Below the pieces are notes generated by a model. That model was not told where the DNA came from, made no database searches, and saw nothing but the letters and a program-made list of their open reading frames with translations. Below are positions 1 to 13,240 of a stretch of DNA of 64,000 bases, piece by piece. The position numbers and the translations under genes were made by a program. This DNA comes from Dermatemys mawii. Taxonomy: Eukaryota; Chordata; Testudines; Dermatemydidae. Every line of letters starts with the position of its first letter. Positions within the stretch are counted from its first letter, which is position 1. The DNA is taken from NCBI GenBank assembly GCA_007922305.1, contig ML677334.1, positions 56,966,720-57,030,719 of the forward strand, in the 5' to 3' direction.

Positions 1-510
1 TCACAGTTTTGCCTTGTCTCTATAATATTGTCAGTTAATATCCACAGTTCCTGCAACAGCCATTTTATTTCCCCTATATTTACCAGCAGGTTTTCAATTG
101 CACTCTGAGTGTCTGTATGTTTTCACATCTTTTAGTCTTCCCTTTTATAAATCCATTAGGTGCCGACTTTCAGTCTCCTCCAAGTACACTCTTCAAGTGC
201 AGCTGCTTGACATCTTAACTTGGCTTTGTTGCAGCCTCTTCCAAAGTATTCACTTTAGTTTCCAGTGGTTGCTGGGGTTTTTCCCTCAAGAATCACTTTC
301 TGTTCATGTCTCAAAAAAGCATAAGCACATTCCTGGCAATGCTGCTGTTACAGTTTGAGAGCTCACATTTTCTTCTAATTCAGGAAAATGTAATTCTGGG
401 AGGCCATCAGCTAGTGCTTTCCCATTATGTATATGTGCTTGGTTTCTTCTAAATCAGTATGGTCTTCTCTGATAACCATTGCCTGACCAACCTGGACTTC
501 TTGTACCTGT
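1..510. other. Unassigned AT-rich sequence, possibly the flank of a decayed gypsy element
   Basis: Frames are short and interrupted on both strands. If the gag-like piece at 511-930 is real, this interval would hold its downstream part on the minus strand. I could not recognise protease or reverse-transcriptase motifs in it. Confidence 0.3.
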
Positions 511-930
511 CTATCTGCTTATCTTGTCCATAGTGGAAGTCTTTTTTCCTGATTTGGGGTTGAATTGTGTTATCTGTGAAAGACATTGTGTAATAAAGTG
601 TTTTTTCTTGCCACATTTATAATATTTCTTTCCAAAAGCTGGAAAAACTGTGTAATCTTCTAAGTGGGATCCACAACTTGTGTCTTCTGAAAAGAGTTTT
701 GAAACCAAGTCTGTCTTTTTGAGACTCATCCTTCTGGGATTATAGGCTTGTTTGTTGCTAGGACCCAGGCGGTACATATGTTTGCCATTGTCTGTGCTTG
801 GACTGTTCTGAAATTCTGCCACTTCCCATAGCTCATTCACTGTGCTAACCTGTGTAAGTTTTGATTTATTAAGAAGTGCTTGCTCTGAGAAGCTTGATTG
901 TACAGTTTGCATCTCGATTTCACAATACAA
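511..930 (-). pseudogene. Decayed gag-like fragment (Ty3/gypsy type)
   Basis: A 139-residue open frame on the minus strand ends in a region like a retroviral-type zinc knuckle: a Cys, four residues, His, four residues, Cys, preceded by Lys/Tyr-rich sequence. The first Cys of the usual C-x2-C pair appears to be replaced by Tyr. Upstream, a Leu-x-Lys-x-Lys-Leu-Thr stretch resembles the segment before the knuckle in gypsy-type Gag proteins, which package element RNA in cytoplasmic particles. There is no convincing Pol downstream and no LTR beside it. The frame could be chance, but the knuckle spacing and the gag-like order argue for a relic of a retrotransposon. Confidence 0.4.
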
Positions 931-3900
931 GACAGCTCACGTGAGTTCAACTGGCTCAACCACACATAAAGATGTGTCAGAGTCCCAACTGACCTTTTTG
1001 TGCTTGTGTAACGACAAATGTTTCATGTACCACTTTCTGTTTGGAGAGATTTGCTCACTCATAATACTAAGGTCTATTTACAGGTATCTTCCTCTCTGCC
1101 AGGCGCTCTGATGGGCAGTAAATTATAACCATCATTTAGCTTGATACTCACACGCTATAGCTAAAACAGTTAGGACTTCCTAGTTCAAGTATAGAGAATA
1201 CATTTTTGAATCTGTTTTTCTTTTTCTGCCATTGTGGAGCTCCATCTTCATGGTTATTAAACACAGATAATTCTCTCAACTTTCACTCTGTATCTTACCA
1301 TATGCTTAGAACTATCAGTTTTTCACAAATCATGCCATTTTTATACAGTTCAGCAGAGTTCTAGTTACTAGCATTAGCTGATAACAGATTTTCTTGCAGT
1401 TTGTGCCTTTCACTTGCATTTACCCAAAGACACTGACTGTAAAGTGAAAACTGCTTTAGTTGCAATGAAGCCAATTACTATGTGTAAAACTTCACAAAGA
1501 AAAATGTCTGAGCTTACTGTAGAAATATAGATTAAATTGCCCATGAGTATTTAAAGCTGAAATATATACTTGTGAGATATAAGGCATTGGAGATACCTGA
1601 AAACATTTTTTTCTACTTCCCTCAGTTTTAATACAAACATAACAAAACTCCCAATAATTTGGAACTGCATCTAGTTAGCTTCCACCACAACATGTAGTTT
1701 TGTACGGCAACCTCAGTTTTATATTTGGGAATCAAATGTTTAACCATCTCTCATTCCTTATTAGCTAATCTCAGATATTTTTAGTTGTGGTGAAATTGAG
1801 GTGAATTGTTAATGAATCATTAATCAGTTTCAGTTTAACTGTAGTAATCTCTCTCCCTCTATCCCACCCTTCCTCACAGGAAACTGCATGAAACTAAAGA
1901 CAGTCTCATGCTTTTACCAGAAGATTTGAAACACACATCTATTCCAGTTCTCCCAAGTGGGAATTTCAACTCTTCTCTCTGTTGGCTTATGGCTGCGAAA
2001 TTAAATGGAGTCCAATGGATTTCTTTTGGCCCTTGTGGTATGAAAAATATAAAGCATGATATATTCATACTTAAAATATAATAATAATACAGAGGAAATC
2101 TGGAAATTGTCAATTATAAAAATAAATACACAAAAATATCAAGCACAGCAATTGGAACAAAGGTAGATGTAGGAGATTGGCAACATCTCTTATGATGATA
2201 ATACAGAATTCAGAAATGTTTTATAAAAGTATGGTATTGCCATTGAAGTTTCTGTAGAATATTGTAGTATACTTTTGTAAACCAGGCAGGCAATAAATCA
2301 AAAATATAATGTGAAAACTGAGGCTGATGTAAGAAGAGATGGTCAGGTATAAGTACACAGGATATAACTTTACAGTTTGGTTCTTTAGGATCAGCAAAGA
2401 GATGCATATTTTGGATGGGTAAAATTCTAAAAAAATCCCCAATCTAAACACACATTGTATGCAAGGTGGCAGTATTCATTGGGGTCTGCTTGCCACTCTA
2501 CCTGCCTCCTGTGTCAATAACAAAGACACTGCTGGATTCCCTTTTGTTTGTACCTGTTGGCACAATTGGTGAGTCACTCCAGGGGAAAAGGTTGGTCCTG
2601 TGAAATTATAGGTGGCCTATCTACTAGATTTACATAGGCCAGTTCTTGTGCAACATGTATTATTCTACTTCTTAATCTGCAGTAACTTTTTCTCACTACT
2701 GCATCGCTGCTGACCTGTGCTGGGACTCTCACAAATCTACTCCTTTTGATGAAGTATGGTATCTCTGACATCAAAAAGCCTAGATGTTTCCGTAGCCATT
2801 TTTCCCATGCAGGATGCCTGCTTATAGGTTATACAGACAGCTGCTGTTTCTGCCTATCCAGATTCCTGAAGTGAATTAAGCCTTAAAGTAAAAGGAAGAA
2901 TTAAAGGATGGAAACAGAGGACAGAAAGGAAGATAGATCAAGATAGCAAAATTCTACTTGCTCACTTTTCCCTAGAAAGTATTTATTTTGTTTGTTTGAT
3001 GTGTGATTAAATTACCCTTAGTTTTTTCATTAGTATAAATCATTTTGGTAAAAATGGTGCTAGTAAATTCTGTGCATATGCTGATAAAATTTCAATGCTG
3101 AATGATTGTCTTTTTTACTGACAGAAGTCAGTCCAATAACAGATATTACCTCACCAACATAGTCTCTCTGAGATGATGCATAGCAGACAGAGATAGCTGA
3201 CTCATTAAGGTGTAAGGAGGAAAAGAAAAAAGAGGGATAGAGAGTAATCAGAAAAGAAGTGGAACTAAGAAACTCTGAACCAAAATTGTATGGCATATAA
3301 GGACATAGAATCCTAAATATTGCTATATTTCTTCACATCAGTAGTCCATCCTGTATTGTATCCTCCCTGACATTATCTAGTACCAAATGTTTCTGAGGAA
3401 GATACCAGAAAACCCACTAATGGAAAATTATGAACTAATCTACCCACAGGGAAACTTCCTGTCTAACCTTAAGCCTGAAGCAATATGGGCCTTTTCCAAA
3501 TCCTGTATTCATCAATGGGAACCTTTCCATTTATTTCAGTGGACTTTGCATCAGGCCCTTAGGGAGAAATAAAGTAATAGAGACAGGTGTAAAATGGGAA
3601 GGAAAGAAGAAGAAAGAAAGGGAGTCTGACAAGATCTTTGGATGAATAAAGAATGTAATAAAAATGGCAATCCAATACAAAAACGAGTCATGCAATACGA
3701 AGGAAAGAAGCAGGATGGTACTATTCTACCAAGGTTAGAATGACTTTGTGATAAAACTGACATTGTTTAGAAAAAATACATGCTCACAGTAGATTCTGTC
3801 ACCCAGATCAATTTTACTTGTAATAATTTGGTTACTTCCCGATAGGTAGCCAACACCTATATGTGGGTAATGTCAATTATTTTCTATCCTGAACACTAAT

Positions 3901-6900
3901 TAGGCACTTGAACATCTCATTAACTGGATGACCAGGTCATAGGGAAAGCTCTTCTCTCTAGATCTCACATTGTTTCTTCAGATGTTTAATATGAGCACTG
4001 AAATCTATTCTGATTTTTTTTCCCATTAACGTTATGATTTCAGGTTAACCACTAAAACTGGTGACTTGGAGGAAATTCAATTTTGAGTTTTTTAATAAAT
4101 ATGTTTCTGTAATATCAAAAGCAAAACAAGAACAACTACAACCCTTTCATGGCCTTTTAATCAATATAAAGCATGATCAATTCAGTATGACATCTGAGGG
4201 AACGGGGAGGGCTGGACTATTTAGTAGTTTTATAATTATTCATTATACAACAATTTATGTTTACAGATAACTTTTAGTGAGAGATAAGGGCAATCATATG
4301 GATATAAGCATAGATTCCTTTAGCTGAAAGATGTTGAGCCCATTCAACTTCCATTGGAATTAATGGGAATCATCTCATAAAAGTGTTCAGCACTTTGCAG
4401 GATCATGCTCACGGAGCTCACTATATACTTAATAGAGCATATATTTTTCAGAAAGTCTTTTTACATGGTATTTCAGATGTCCAAGTTTTTCCTCCTGCAA
4501 ATTTTTGTCCCTAAGTTCTATGTATGCAAAAAGTTGCCTGTGCACTCTGTATTTGAGTGCAGAAATCAGAGGCTTAGAAATCAAATGTCCTGGCTTTCAT
4601 GTGCACTTTGTGCACAGAAAGCTGAGTTTGGGGGCATGCAAAAACTTAGTCACAGTTTCAGAGGTTGCTTTTTAAAATTTGACCCAGTATAGAGGCGAAA
4701 AATTCCCTTTTCTTAGTATTAGATTATTTTATCTAAGTTTATATTTGAGCTCAACCTTTGACCTCTTTTCCTGCTCGTTAAAATTTAAAAAGACTATTTT
4801 AACAAGGCATTCTTAGGTCAGTCAGAGAAGTTTCCTTCTTGCTAGTTTTGTACCTGCCAGGACAAAGTGAAAGAGCCACTAATGCTCCAATCAGTTAGTG
4901 TTGTCATCTGACAATCTTTTATCCGGGAAATCTCTTTCCCCTAATAGCTTGGGGGCAATTTAATGTCCAAGCTGGCTATTTCTAGATTGGATCTGATGAT
5001 GGTAGTGCACAGAAGTAGTAAAAGTACATCAAAGAAAACGCAGCTGTGACAGCTAAGTGTATGCTCCTAACAAGTGCACTTTGATGTGCTTTGGTAAACT
5101 GCCCACCTGTAGCGGCAGTGCTAAGGAAGTCACAAACAGGAGCAGGCAGATGCTATATACAATACTGGAGCAGCACAAACATACACATAGATATTTCAGG
5201 AAAAAGCATTTATCACATTTTACATGTACAAATCAAATTCTGTAGCACACACAGCATTAGAATGAGCTATGTCCCAGAAACATGAAGCTAGAAGGCCAAA
5301 TGCAGGATCTAGTATGAACACTCAAAACTATTTTATCTTGCTGTACTTTTTAAATAGGTTAAATAGGTTTAGAATACCTTCCAAGCTGCTAGCTGGCATG
5401 TGCTTTTTAACCTTTTATAATAATCCAATCGCATCAGTATCTGAGAAGGTGAAGGCAAAAGAAGAAGAAAAGCTTCTACCCATCTCACATACGTCAAGGG
5501 CTTCTTGCTCATTAGGCAGCTGAGTCATGGATTAACTTTCAGAATAAAAGAGTGATTTATTTGGAGCTACCATAGTCCCTGAGATGTGCTTGTCTTTCTC
5601 TCTTCCTTTTTCTCTGCTTGTCTTTATCCAAGGCTTCTGGACAGCAGACTCTGTAATTCGAATGCCCATCAGCAATATAGGATTTGATCATTAGGTTGTG
5701 ACTCTTAAACTCTCCCAATTCAACAAGTATTCTGTTGGAAAATGATGACATTTATAAATTGGATAGGATTTTTCAGCCATCCTATAGGGAGGTTAATGTA
5801 TTTTTACTTCTTAGCAACCCTCAGTTTAAATACATTTTTATCTATTGGTGCAGTGAGCAAAGAAGGTGAAAGAGGGGTGAATGCAATAAAAGTTTTGGTG
5901 ATAAAACAGATTTCATTATTTATGAGATAAGGGAATCTCACTCATTTACAATTCTGACACTTTTACATTATTTTTATTATTTTTGTACCAAAAAAGTTCA
6001 TTTCACTTTCTCTTACCTTGGCAAAATGACCATGCATTGTGGCACTCTGAATCATAAGAAATAAGTTAATTTACTGCTAGTCATCTTGAATTTATTCTGT
6101 ATTATGGTGGCTTTTGTAGAATCTTCGTAGTTAAGTTTGTTTCAGCAGAGCTAGCTCAACTACTTATTATCAATATATTCATTTTGAATCTATTTTTGAT
6201 TAGTCAGTCAATTGCAACTCAATCTTGATTTTCATCAAAGTTATTTGCAAATTTTAACTGACTATTTCATCTGAACAGTTTTCAAGCTATATAGATTGCT
6301 CATGGCCATCCATTCAGATGGTCCATTATTCACTGTGGGTGAGATGTTTAAAAGGGCTCTGCATTGGCCTAACTCTGCTCACACTGAAGTTAATAGGAGT
6401 TCTACCACAGACTTCAGTAGAAGCAGAGGTAGGCCTATAATGAGTGCTTTTGAAAATTCCACCTGATGATTTCTGGTGTGTATTTGACCACTTATATCAC
6501 ATGACATTGCTTCTGTTTCCTAATTGGACAACTGAAAAAAATTAATAGGTAGATGAATAATGAATGAAAAACTGCGAAGGTTAAATAATGCATTTCCATT
6601 AAGAATTTTGGGACTGATATAGACAGTAGCGAGACTGAAGATCGGAGACTTATTTATTGGTGCTCTGGAAGCTTTAAGTAGTCTTTATGTGGACATAAAC
6701 TACATTTCAACTATACCCTCCATGTTATTAGAGTGGAATAAAGAGGCCATAGCATAACTGAGAATCAGGCCTGATGGTCTTTCATTTTTGGAATCTCATT
6801 TGTAATCTAAATTGCAAGATGTGAACAAAAAGACTTATGAACATTTTGATATCATGGATGAAGAATGTTCTGGTTCATTTTCATCGGACACCGTAGCATT

Positions 6901-9349
6901 CACAGTTATTCAGCTTTCCAAAACCCAAATGGGCCACAGGTGAATGGAAGAAGAAACGTGAGATTTTCATCATCCGTATACAGAAAATGAACAGAGGATC
7001 AAGCCCTTTGCTGCTATAGAAATATAAAACAGATGTAGACAGTTCAAATGGTCAACTTTTGATGACCCTAATATAGGAGGATCCTCCAGTTGTGTAGAAC
7101 TGGCAAAGTCTGTCACATCCTGACTAGTGTATGGCTGAGTTCTAGTCATTCCCAGCTGTCAGTTTAGTCCTTTGGTAGTTGCTACTGGTGGGTACAAATT
7201 AGAGCTCTAAATGAACTGCCCCTCGCCATTCCTAAAATCAGGGTGGTGTACACTCAGCCATCTTTAACCCTCCTTACCCCAACACTACTTTGCCCAGATG
7301 CAAAGATGCGTTACTTCTGTATGCTTGTTAAAATGTGGCCTGGAAAGTGATGTGTGCTGGTGGCTTGGGAATCAAGGTGATAATTTGACTCACTTTATGT
7401 GCCTGTGTCTCAATAGCAGATATTTTTGTCCTAAAGTAATAGAATTAGCACAGCATTATAAATTACCAGTTGAGTCAGAAATATAGTTGCAACATTATTT
7501 TTCTTCAATATTTGCGACTACAAATTCTTTTAAAAATGGATTGCAAGTGCCCTTGGTTATGCAAAAAGATTGATTCTTAGAAGGCTCAAAAGACTTGTTT
7601 TGTCACACTTTTAAAAAAATTGGTATGTTGCCATGACAGAAATTGTTTTATAGGGACAAGAATAATGACAAATTTGAAGAATACCATGCGATATGGAAAA
7701 TGTGTTTTATATCTCAAGCAAAACCAGATGTGAGAGTAAGATGCATATGATTGCTAGGGAGGTTTTATTGGGGAGAGGTAGTTCATGAGGACTATATTTT
7801 GTTTATTTTGTTGTTTGTTCACATTTTTTTCTTTGTCATTGTTTTAAAATCAGTAAAGAAATTTTTAATGAAGAAAGATCAGAAGTTTGAACCAGCTTAT
7901 TTTATTCTTCACAGCTAATAGATGAAGTGCATTCAGTGTTAATGATACCTCTGCTTCCAAATGCTCAACATTCATCCTCTCATCTCCTCTTTTAATCTTT
8001 TTGTTAAAACATTCATTGGTACAAACCTCAGGTTTCTGTGCTTCCTGTTGCCCTCACTCACTTTATTATAAACCCTGACTCATCTGATACCTCTCAAACA
8101 TTGTCTGGTTCCATGGACAAAGCTGCAAGAAGGAAGTGTACTGAAATATTTCAGATCAGGGGATTATGCAGAAAACAATGGTTTTTTTTCCCAGGTTTTT
8201 CTACATCTCCACAGCCCAGATCAGGATTACTGATGCATAATTGCTGTAGCTCTAATCTACTGACAGAGTGGATCAATTGCTGATAATTCCAAATGGACCC
8301 ATGAGATATTGAAAAAATCTAAGTTCCAAATTAACAATGGAGACCTCTGCTTTGACTTTGGCTATTATAACCAAACAGATTTTGTTATGTCAATCAACTT
8401 GCAAACACCTACACATACCCATCTGCCAATACCACTGCCAATTCTAGAGGTTCACATACAATGACCTGCACTTCTAGTACATGGCTTTTCCCTTTGAACT
8501 ATTTTCTTAAGCAACAGAATTAACACAAGCTTTGGTTCTCAGATCACACATCGCTCGCATATACCTGTTCCTGGACAACAAGCTCATCAGACTCTTCCTG
8601 TTTAGAAAAGTTAAATCAGAAACATACAGAGCCTTAGCACGTCTTTGGGAAATGGGGTTTATTGTGAGCCTAAAGAATAGAGATCCTTCATTCATAAATC
8701 ATCACTGACATGGGCGCTCAAATAAACATTTCTCAGGCTGGAGTCTATCCAACACCAGAAAGAATAGATAAGATGCATCAGATCACATGTCATCACAATA
8801 CACCACCTTCCCTTCTTATCCCCATGAGAGCCAGTCTGCAACTCCAGAACCTAATAGTCTCTTACCTCAGGGAAGGCAATGGGAGTTCTGCTGCTCACTG
8901 CAATGGGTGCAGGATCAGATTCTGTTACTCAGGAATAACACTGTGAGTTCAATTCCATATGAAGGAACTGCAGATCTTTCTCCCCCTCACACACAATCAC
9001 CCACTGAATCAAGTGAACAGATTTAGCCCTGCAGACGCTGGATTATCTCTAACATTAGACAAATGTTTATAGTGTAAACCTTTTGATAAATAGATTACTT
9101 TTTACCTACAGCTTCTCCATGGAATTATGATGCAAGCTGTAAAGTTTGGTGGAGTGCTGCCTTTCTCCCCATCACCCACCTGCCTGCACAGAAATGTTAA
9201 CAAACAGCTAACTAAAAATCAAACTCTATACCTTGTAACAGAGAAAGGTGAAGTATGCAGGGAGGGGAATTTGTAGATCCAACCATGCATATGCTTGACT
9301 TCACCATTCATTTACATGGCCTTTAGTTGCTTCACATCCTCTTTCTCTT
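931..9349. other. No gene recognised; unassigned AT-rich non-coding sequence
   Basis: All frames are under about 85 codons with no recognisable domain. Short stretches near 4322-4400 and 6335-6470 resemble low-copy amniote repeats containing 'same-amount-of-sequence' motifs such as CCATTGGAATTAATGGGA, but they are too short and diverged to name. Nothing else supports a feature. Confidence 0.6.
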
Positions 9350-9460
9350 GTTTTTAAATTGTCCGTTTAGATTGTAAGCCCTTTTGGCAGAGAATTTGTC
9401 TTCGTTCTCTGCTGTTTGTAAAGTGCCTGGCATACTGTTAGCTCTGTTCGGATCATCATC
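9350..9460 (-). repeat. Fragment of a dispersed amniote repeat (family also at 12183 and 48838)
   Basis: Contains the motif run TAGATTGTAAGCCCTTTTGG followed by a CTCTGCTGTTTGTAAAGTGCCTGGCATA-like segment, which I recognise as the tail of a very common reptile interspersed repeat. The pieces at 12183-12440 and 48838-48945 carry the same words in the reverse complement. Class (SINE or LINE 3' end) is not certain. Confidence 0.45.
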
Positions 9461-12182
9461 ATGCTTTGAGGCATCTAGTGGTGTTATATCTGGTAATTAA
9501 CATAAAATATTGCATGTTGGGTATATGATAAGAAAAACATGTGTGGTAGCATGTGCAGGTTATGGATGATTAGGCATGTTGTTGTCCCATATACATCTAA
9601 CATCTTAATCACATTCTCTTCTTTGGCTGTGCCTTTTCATTACAGCTGTGCTTCATTCAGGCAGATAATCACTGGTAGTCAAACTTTCTATTGGTTAGTA
9701 TGAGCAAAGAGAAGATCAATATATTGAACTTCCATTCTCTCACAATAGACTCTATTCATTGTTAGAAGCCTATATGTCAAATTGCCTATGGAACCTCCGT
9801 CTTCTGAAGTGAAAAAAGCCAATGCTTTAAAATTTTGATTCAATGCAAATCTTTTTCGCTCTTTTTATAAAGGTTAGAATGTTGGAGTTTGTTGTTGGAT
9901 AGACAGATTCATAGGCAGATTTTTTTTCTCTCCAGACCTGATTATGTGACTATTCTCCAGTTAACAAGGGTTGACCAAGCATTGTCCTTTGGGCAGTAGA
10001 TGTTTATATATATATATATAGGATCCAGATTCATTGTGATCTCAAGCAGTCTGTATGGTACCTGGGATTTCCAAAAGTTCATTTTTATAAATAAAGGCTT
10101 GTTTTTTCTATAATTGTTGCTATGAACAGTTGCTTTGAATGTGATGTTAGAGTGATCAGTTTTGTGCAAAACCACAAAAGAAAGTCTTACAGGGTCAGGG
10201 TTGAATTAAGGTAGTGTCTTTTTCCAAGGAAGTACCATATGTGTCAGTACTATTCTTTGTAACCACAGTGATGTATTTAACATGTGATGTTTTCAACCCA
10301 TGATGAAGTTTATTCTATCCAGCATTTTAGCCATTTCTTTCATCAGATTTTCCTCATAAAATATGAAAGATGAATTGCTGAACAGAGTTACACAGATTGC
10401 TTAGCTGTGATCCTAGCCATTATAAGGTCTGTGAGATATATGAAACATTGATCTCTGTTACCATCTCCTGATTTCTCAAATAACTTTGCAGTCAGTACAC
10501 AATTTTGTTTGGTTAGATCCTGAACAAGATGAATATTCTTTCAGACTATGTTCTGACACTGTGCAGATTAAACTTGAATTACCTTTCATTTTGAGCTTCA
10601 GTCATTCAGCTTCTTCTACAGTGTGGCCTAATTAAAGCCAGAGTTTCCCCAAGTCAGTAGCAGCAAAAAGCCATTGGCATCTGAAGGTTGTTAGGTGACT
10701 TATGTGAAGTGAATCAGTCATGTCATTCCAGATCTTAAAAGGTAAGGGGGTCAACACAAAAATCACAACAACATTTTTGTCCTACTTTGAACATTTGTTA
10801 CCATCCCCACCAAAGGACAAAGACTAAGGCTTCAATTCAAATAGGAATAGTGAGGTATTGCTGAATTGGAGCCTGAATGTACAGGGAAAATAGATTGCTG
10901 TTCTCTTCTGGAGCAAGTACATGTAAAATAGATGTGGCACATAAGTGGGTTAGTGTAAGGAAGCATACACTATTTCTGCCTTTGCTATGCCTGTTCTGGG
11001 GATTAAAAAAGAGGACTTTGGTCTCAAAAGCTGTCAGTATGGCAGCTTTCATGAGTACAAAACTCACTCAAAAATAAATAAAATATTTAAAACAAAAACA
11101 GAATTTTGTATTTCTTAACGAAGGGGAATATAAACAAAACATGCTTCTAAATGATAGAGCCCAATGAATATTCCTTAATATCTTACTGTTAGAAACAAAG
11201 ACTGCAAGAATTGTGGGTACAGTATTGTATATACTTTGTTTTGCCAAGATATTTTTTCACTTCAGAGGTTTCAGAATTTTAATGAAAAATTCCTTGATGT
11301 ACTTTTTATTATTTAAGAGGAAGATGCTGCAGAGAACATCACAAGCATTGTAAATTATTGTTTATGTGTCAGAATGTAGGTGCCATTGTCAAACTTACTT
11401 ACAAAAGACACTGTTTCTTTTTAGCACTGGAAGAATATTTGTATAATCGGAATACATTACTATTATATATCTATGACTGTTTGGCAGGTGCACATTTACC
11501 TTAGAAACTGCAAAGGTATGCACCTTAGAAATGCCTACATGGACAGTTAGGTATAAAATGACATTAAAGAAGCACAGTTTTGTAATTGATCTGTACAAAT
11601 TTATCCTCCCTTATAACCAGTAACCTGTGGGACATCACGTGTGTGTTAGAGACCCTGCATCTGAAAGAGTATTTCTGTGAATCTTGTATGAATTGACATT
11701 TTCATTCCTGGGTATAGTCTCTTTTTTGGGGGTGGGGCATTACTTCTGCAAGGAAATATTGACAGAGCATAGTGGACACAGCAGCCCTACATTAATTGTG
11801 TAGTTTTTTCTTCTAAACTTGCCCACATCTTTAAGTACACTTGTTAGTTTATTGCTAAAGAAGTTATTTTAGACAATGAGTCACATAATAGAAATAAATG
11901 CAGCTCACTGTTAGCTATTCAGATCTTGGAAAAAAAATTAACTCTGGCCCCCAACAGATCCCAAAAGGCTTCATCAAACTTGCAGTATATCTTAAACCTT
12001 AACAGTGACCTCAGCCGTGTTCAGGCAGATTAACTTCCCAATACATGGAACATGTGACAGTCAGATGTGCTGCTACGCTGATATCAAACTAATATGAAAG
12101 CATTGGAGGTGAAAGTGGGAGTACATTATCAATAGTGTTAGAGGTAATCTGAAGATGGGATGGAAAGGTCAAGTTGCTTCTC
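9461..12182. other. No gene recognised; unassigned sequence with a short TA microsatellite
   Basis: Frames are short. A run of eight TA dinucleotides lies at 10005-10020, directly before GGATCC. Nothing else was identified. Confidence 0.6.
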
Positions 12183-12440
12183 TTAACTTATTATTATTTG
12201 TATTACCATAGCCTCTCAGAGCCATAGTCATGGATCTGGACCCCACTGTGCTACAGAACAAAAAGATGGTCCCTGCCTCCCTCCTCCCTGCCAAGGAACT
12301 TACAGTATAAGACAAAAGAGTTTTTAGTAGGCATCATGGCAAAGGAGAGTGTTGAGGAGGGGCCTGAAGGTGGATAATGAGTTAGCTGGTCAAGGTTGGA
12401 GAGAAATGTATAGAATGCAGGAAATGGAGAAATAAATAAA
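12183..12440 (+). repeat. Dispersed amniote repeat (same family as 9350 and 48838)
   Basis: Starts in TTATTATTATTTGTATTACC and runs through segments equivalent to 'GGACCCCACTGTGCTA' and 'CAGAACAAAAAGATGGTCCC', then 'GGCATCATGGCAAAGGAGAG'. I recognise this order from a repeat that is abundant in turtles. It is diverged, with internal deletions, and is the longest of three copies here. Confidence 0.5.
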
Positions 12441-12938
12441 ATAACATTAAAGTGTGCTTTAGGGCTCAGATGCCATCCATGGTGATAATGCAGAATCTAG
12501 AATATGTGTACATGTTGGGCTTAGCTACAGTGGGGGCAACGCTGAGTTCCTTCTAAGCTGTGTGGCCACTCAGCAGCCTATCAAATGCTGTGCTTTTCAG
12601 GTGCCCTTCCCCAACTGCCGTGCTGCTCCTATCTTTTGCCTCGGAGCCCGTGGCTAGCTAGCTGCTCCTGGGAGCCTCCTGCTTACTGTGCAGAGCAGGG
12701 AGGGAATGTGGTGTCCTGATGTCCCTTTGTTGCCTTAAATCCTTTTGAATATGAGATTTCGGCTCCTAGATCAGTTAAGGATTGCAAAACTAAGCACAGC
12801 AATGCCTAAATAAATATCGGAGCCTAAGTAATTTAAATGCTTTTGAAAATGTTATCCAAAGTGGAGATGAATCTGTGGTCTCTGTGAAACACCGAGTCCC
12901 TAAAAATAAATTCAATTTTTTAAAGAATACACAATGTA

Positions 12939-13238
12939 CAATAGACTCTTGATTATCCAGGATTGGGTTAACCAGGTTGTGGATTAACCAGGATATCAAA
13001 AAAATATGCATAACTCACAGGGCCGGCTCTGGCTTTGTTGCTGCCCCAAGTGAAAAAAACAACCCCAAACCACCAGGGCACAGGGCAGCCAGTAAACCAA
13101 CACCCCCTCCCCCTGGCACAGGGTGGCTGGTGAACCAACCCCCCATTCCCCATATTTCCTATGGATGGTGGTTATCCGGGATTTTATTAACCAGGACTAA
13201 TTTTTTCCCTATCATCCCGGATAATCGAGAGTCTACTG
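12939..13238. mobile_element. pogo/Tigger-type MITE, 300 bp, with TA target duplication
   Basis: The left end reads CAATAGACTCTTGATTATCC and the right end, read on the other strand, CAGTAGACTCTCGATTATCC: an inverted repeat with only a few mismatches. Both sides are flanked by TA (12937-12938 and 13239-13240), the target duplication expected for pogo/Tigger elements of the IS630-Tc1-mariner group. There is no transposase frame inside, so it is non-autonomous. The interior (about 13020-13100) contains a GGCCGGCTCTGGCTTTGTTG-like stretch with GCTGCCCCAAG that I associate with another turtle repeat, so something may be nested here. Confidence 0.85.
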
Positions 13239-13240
13239 TA

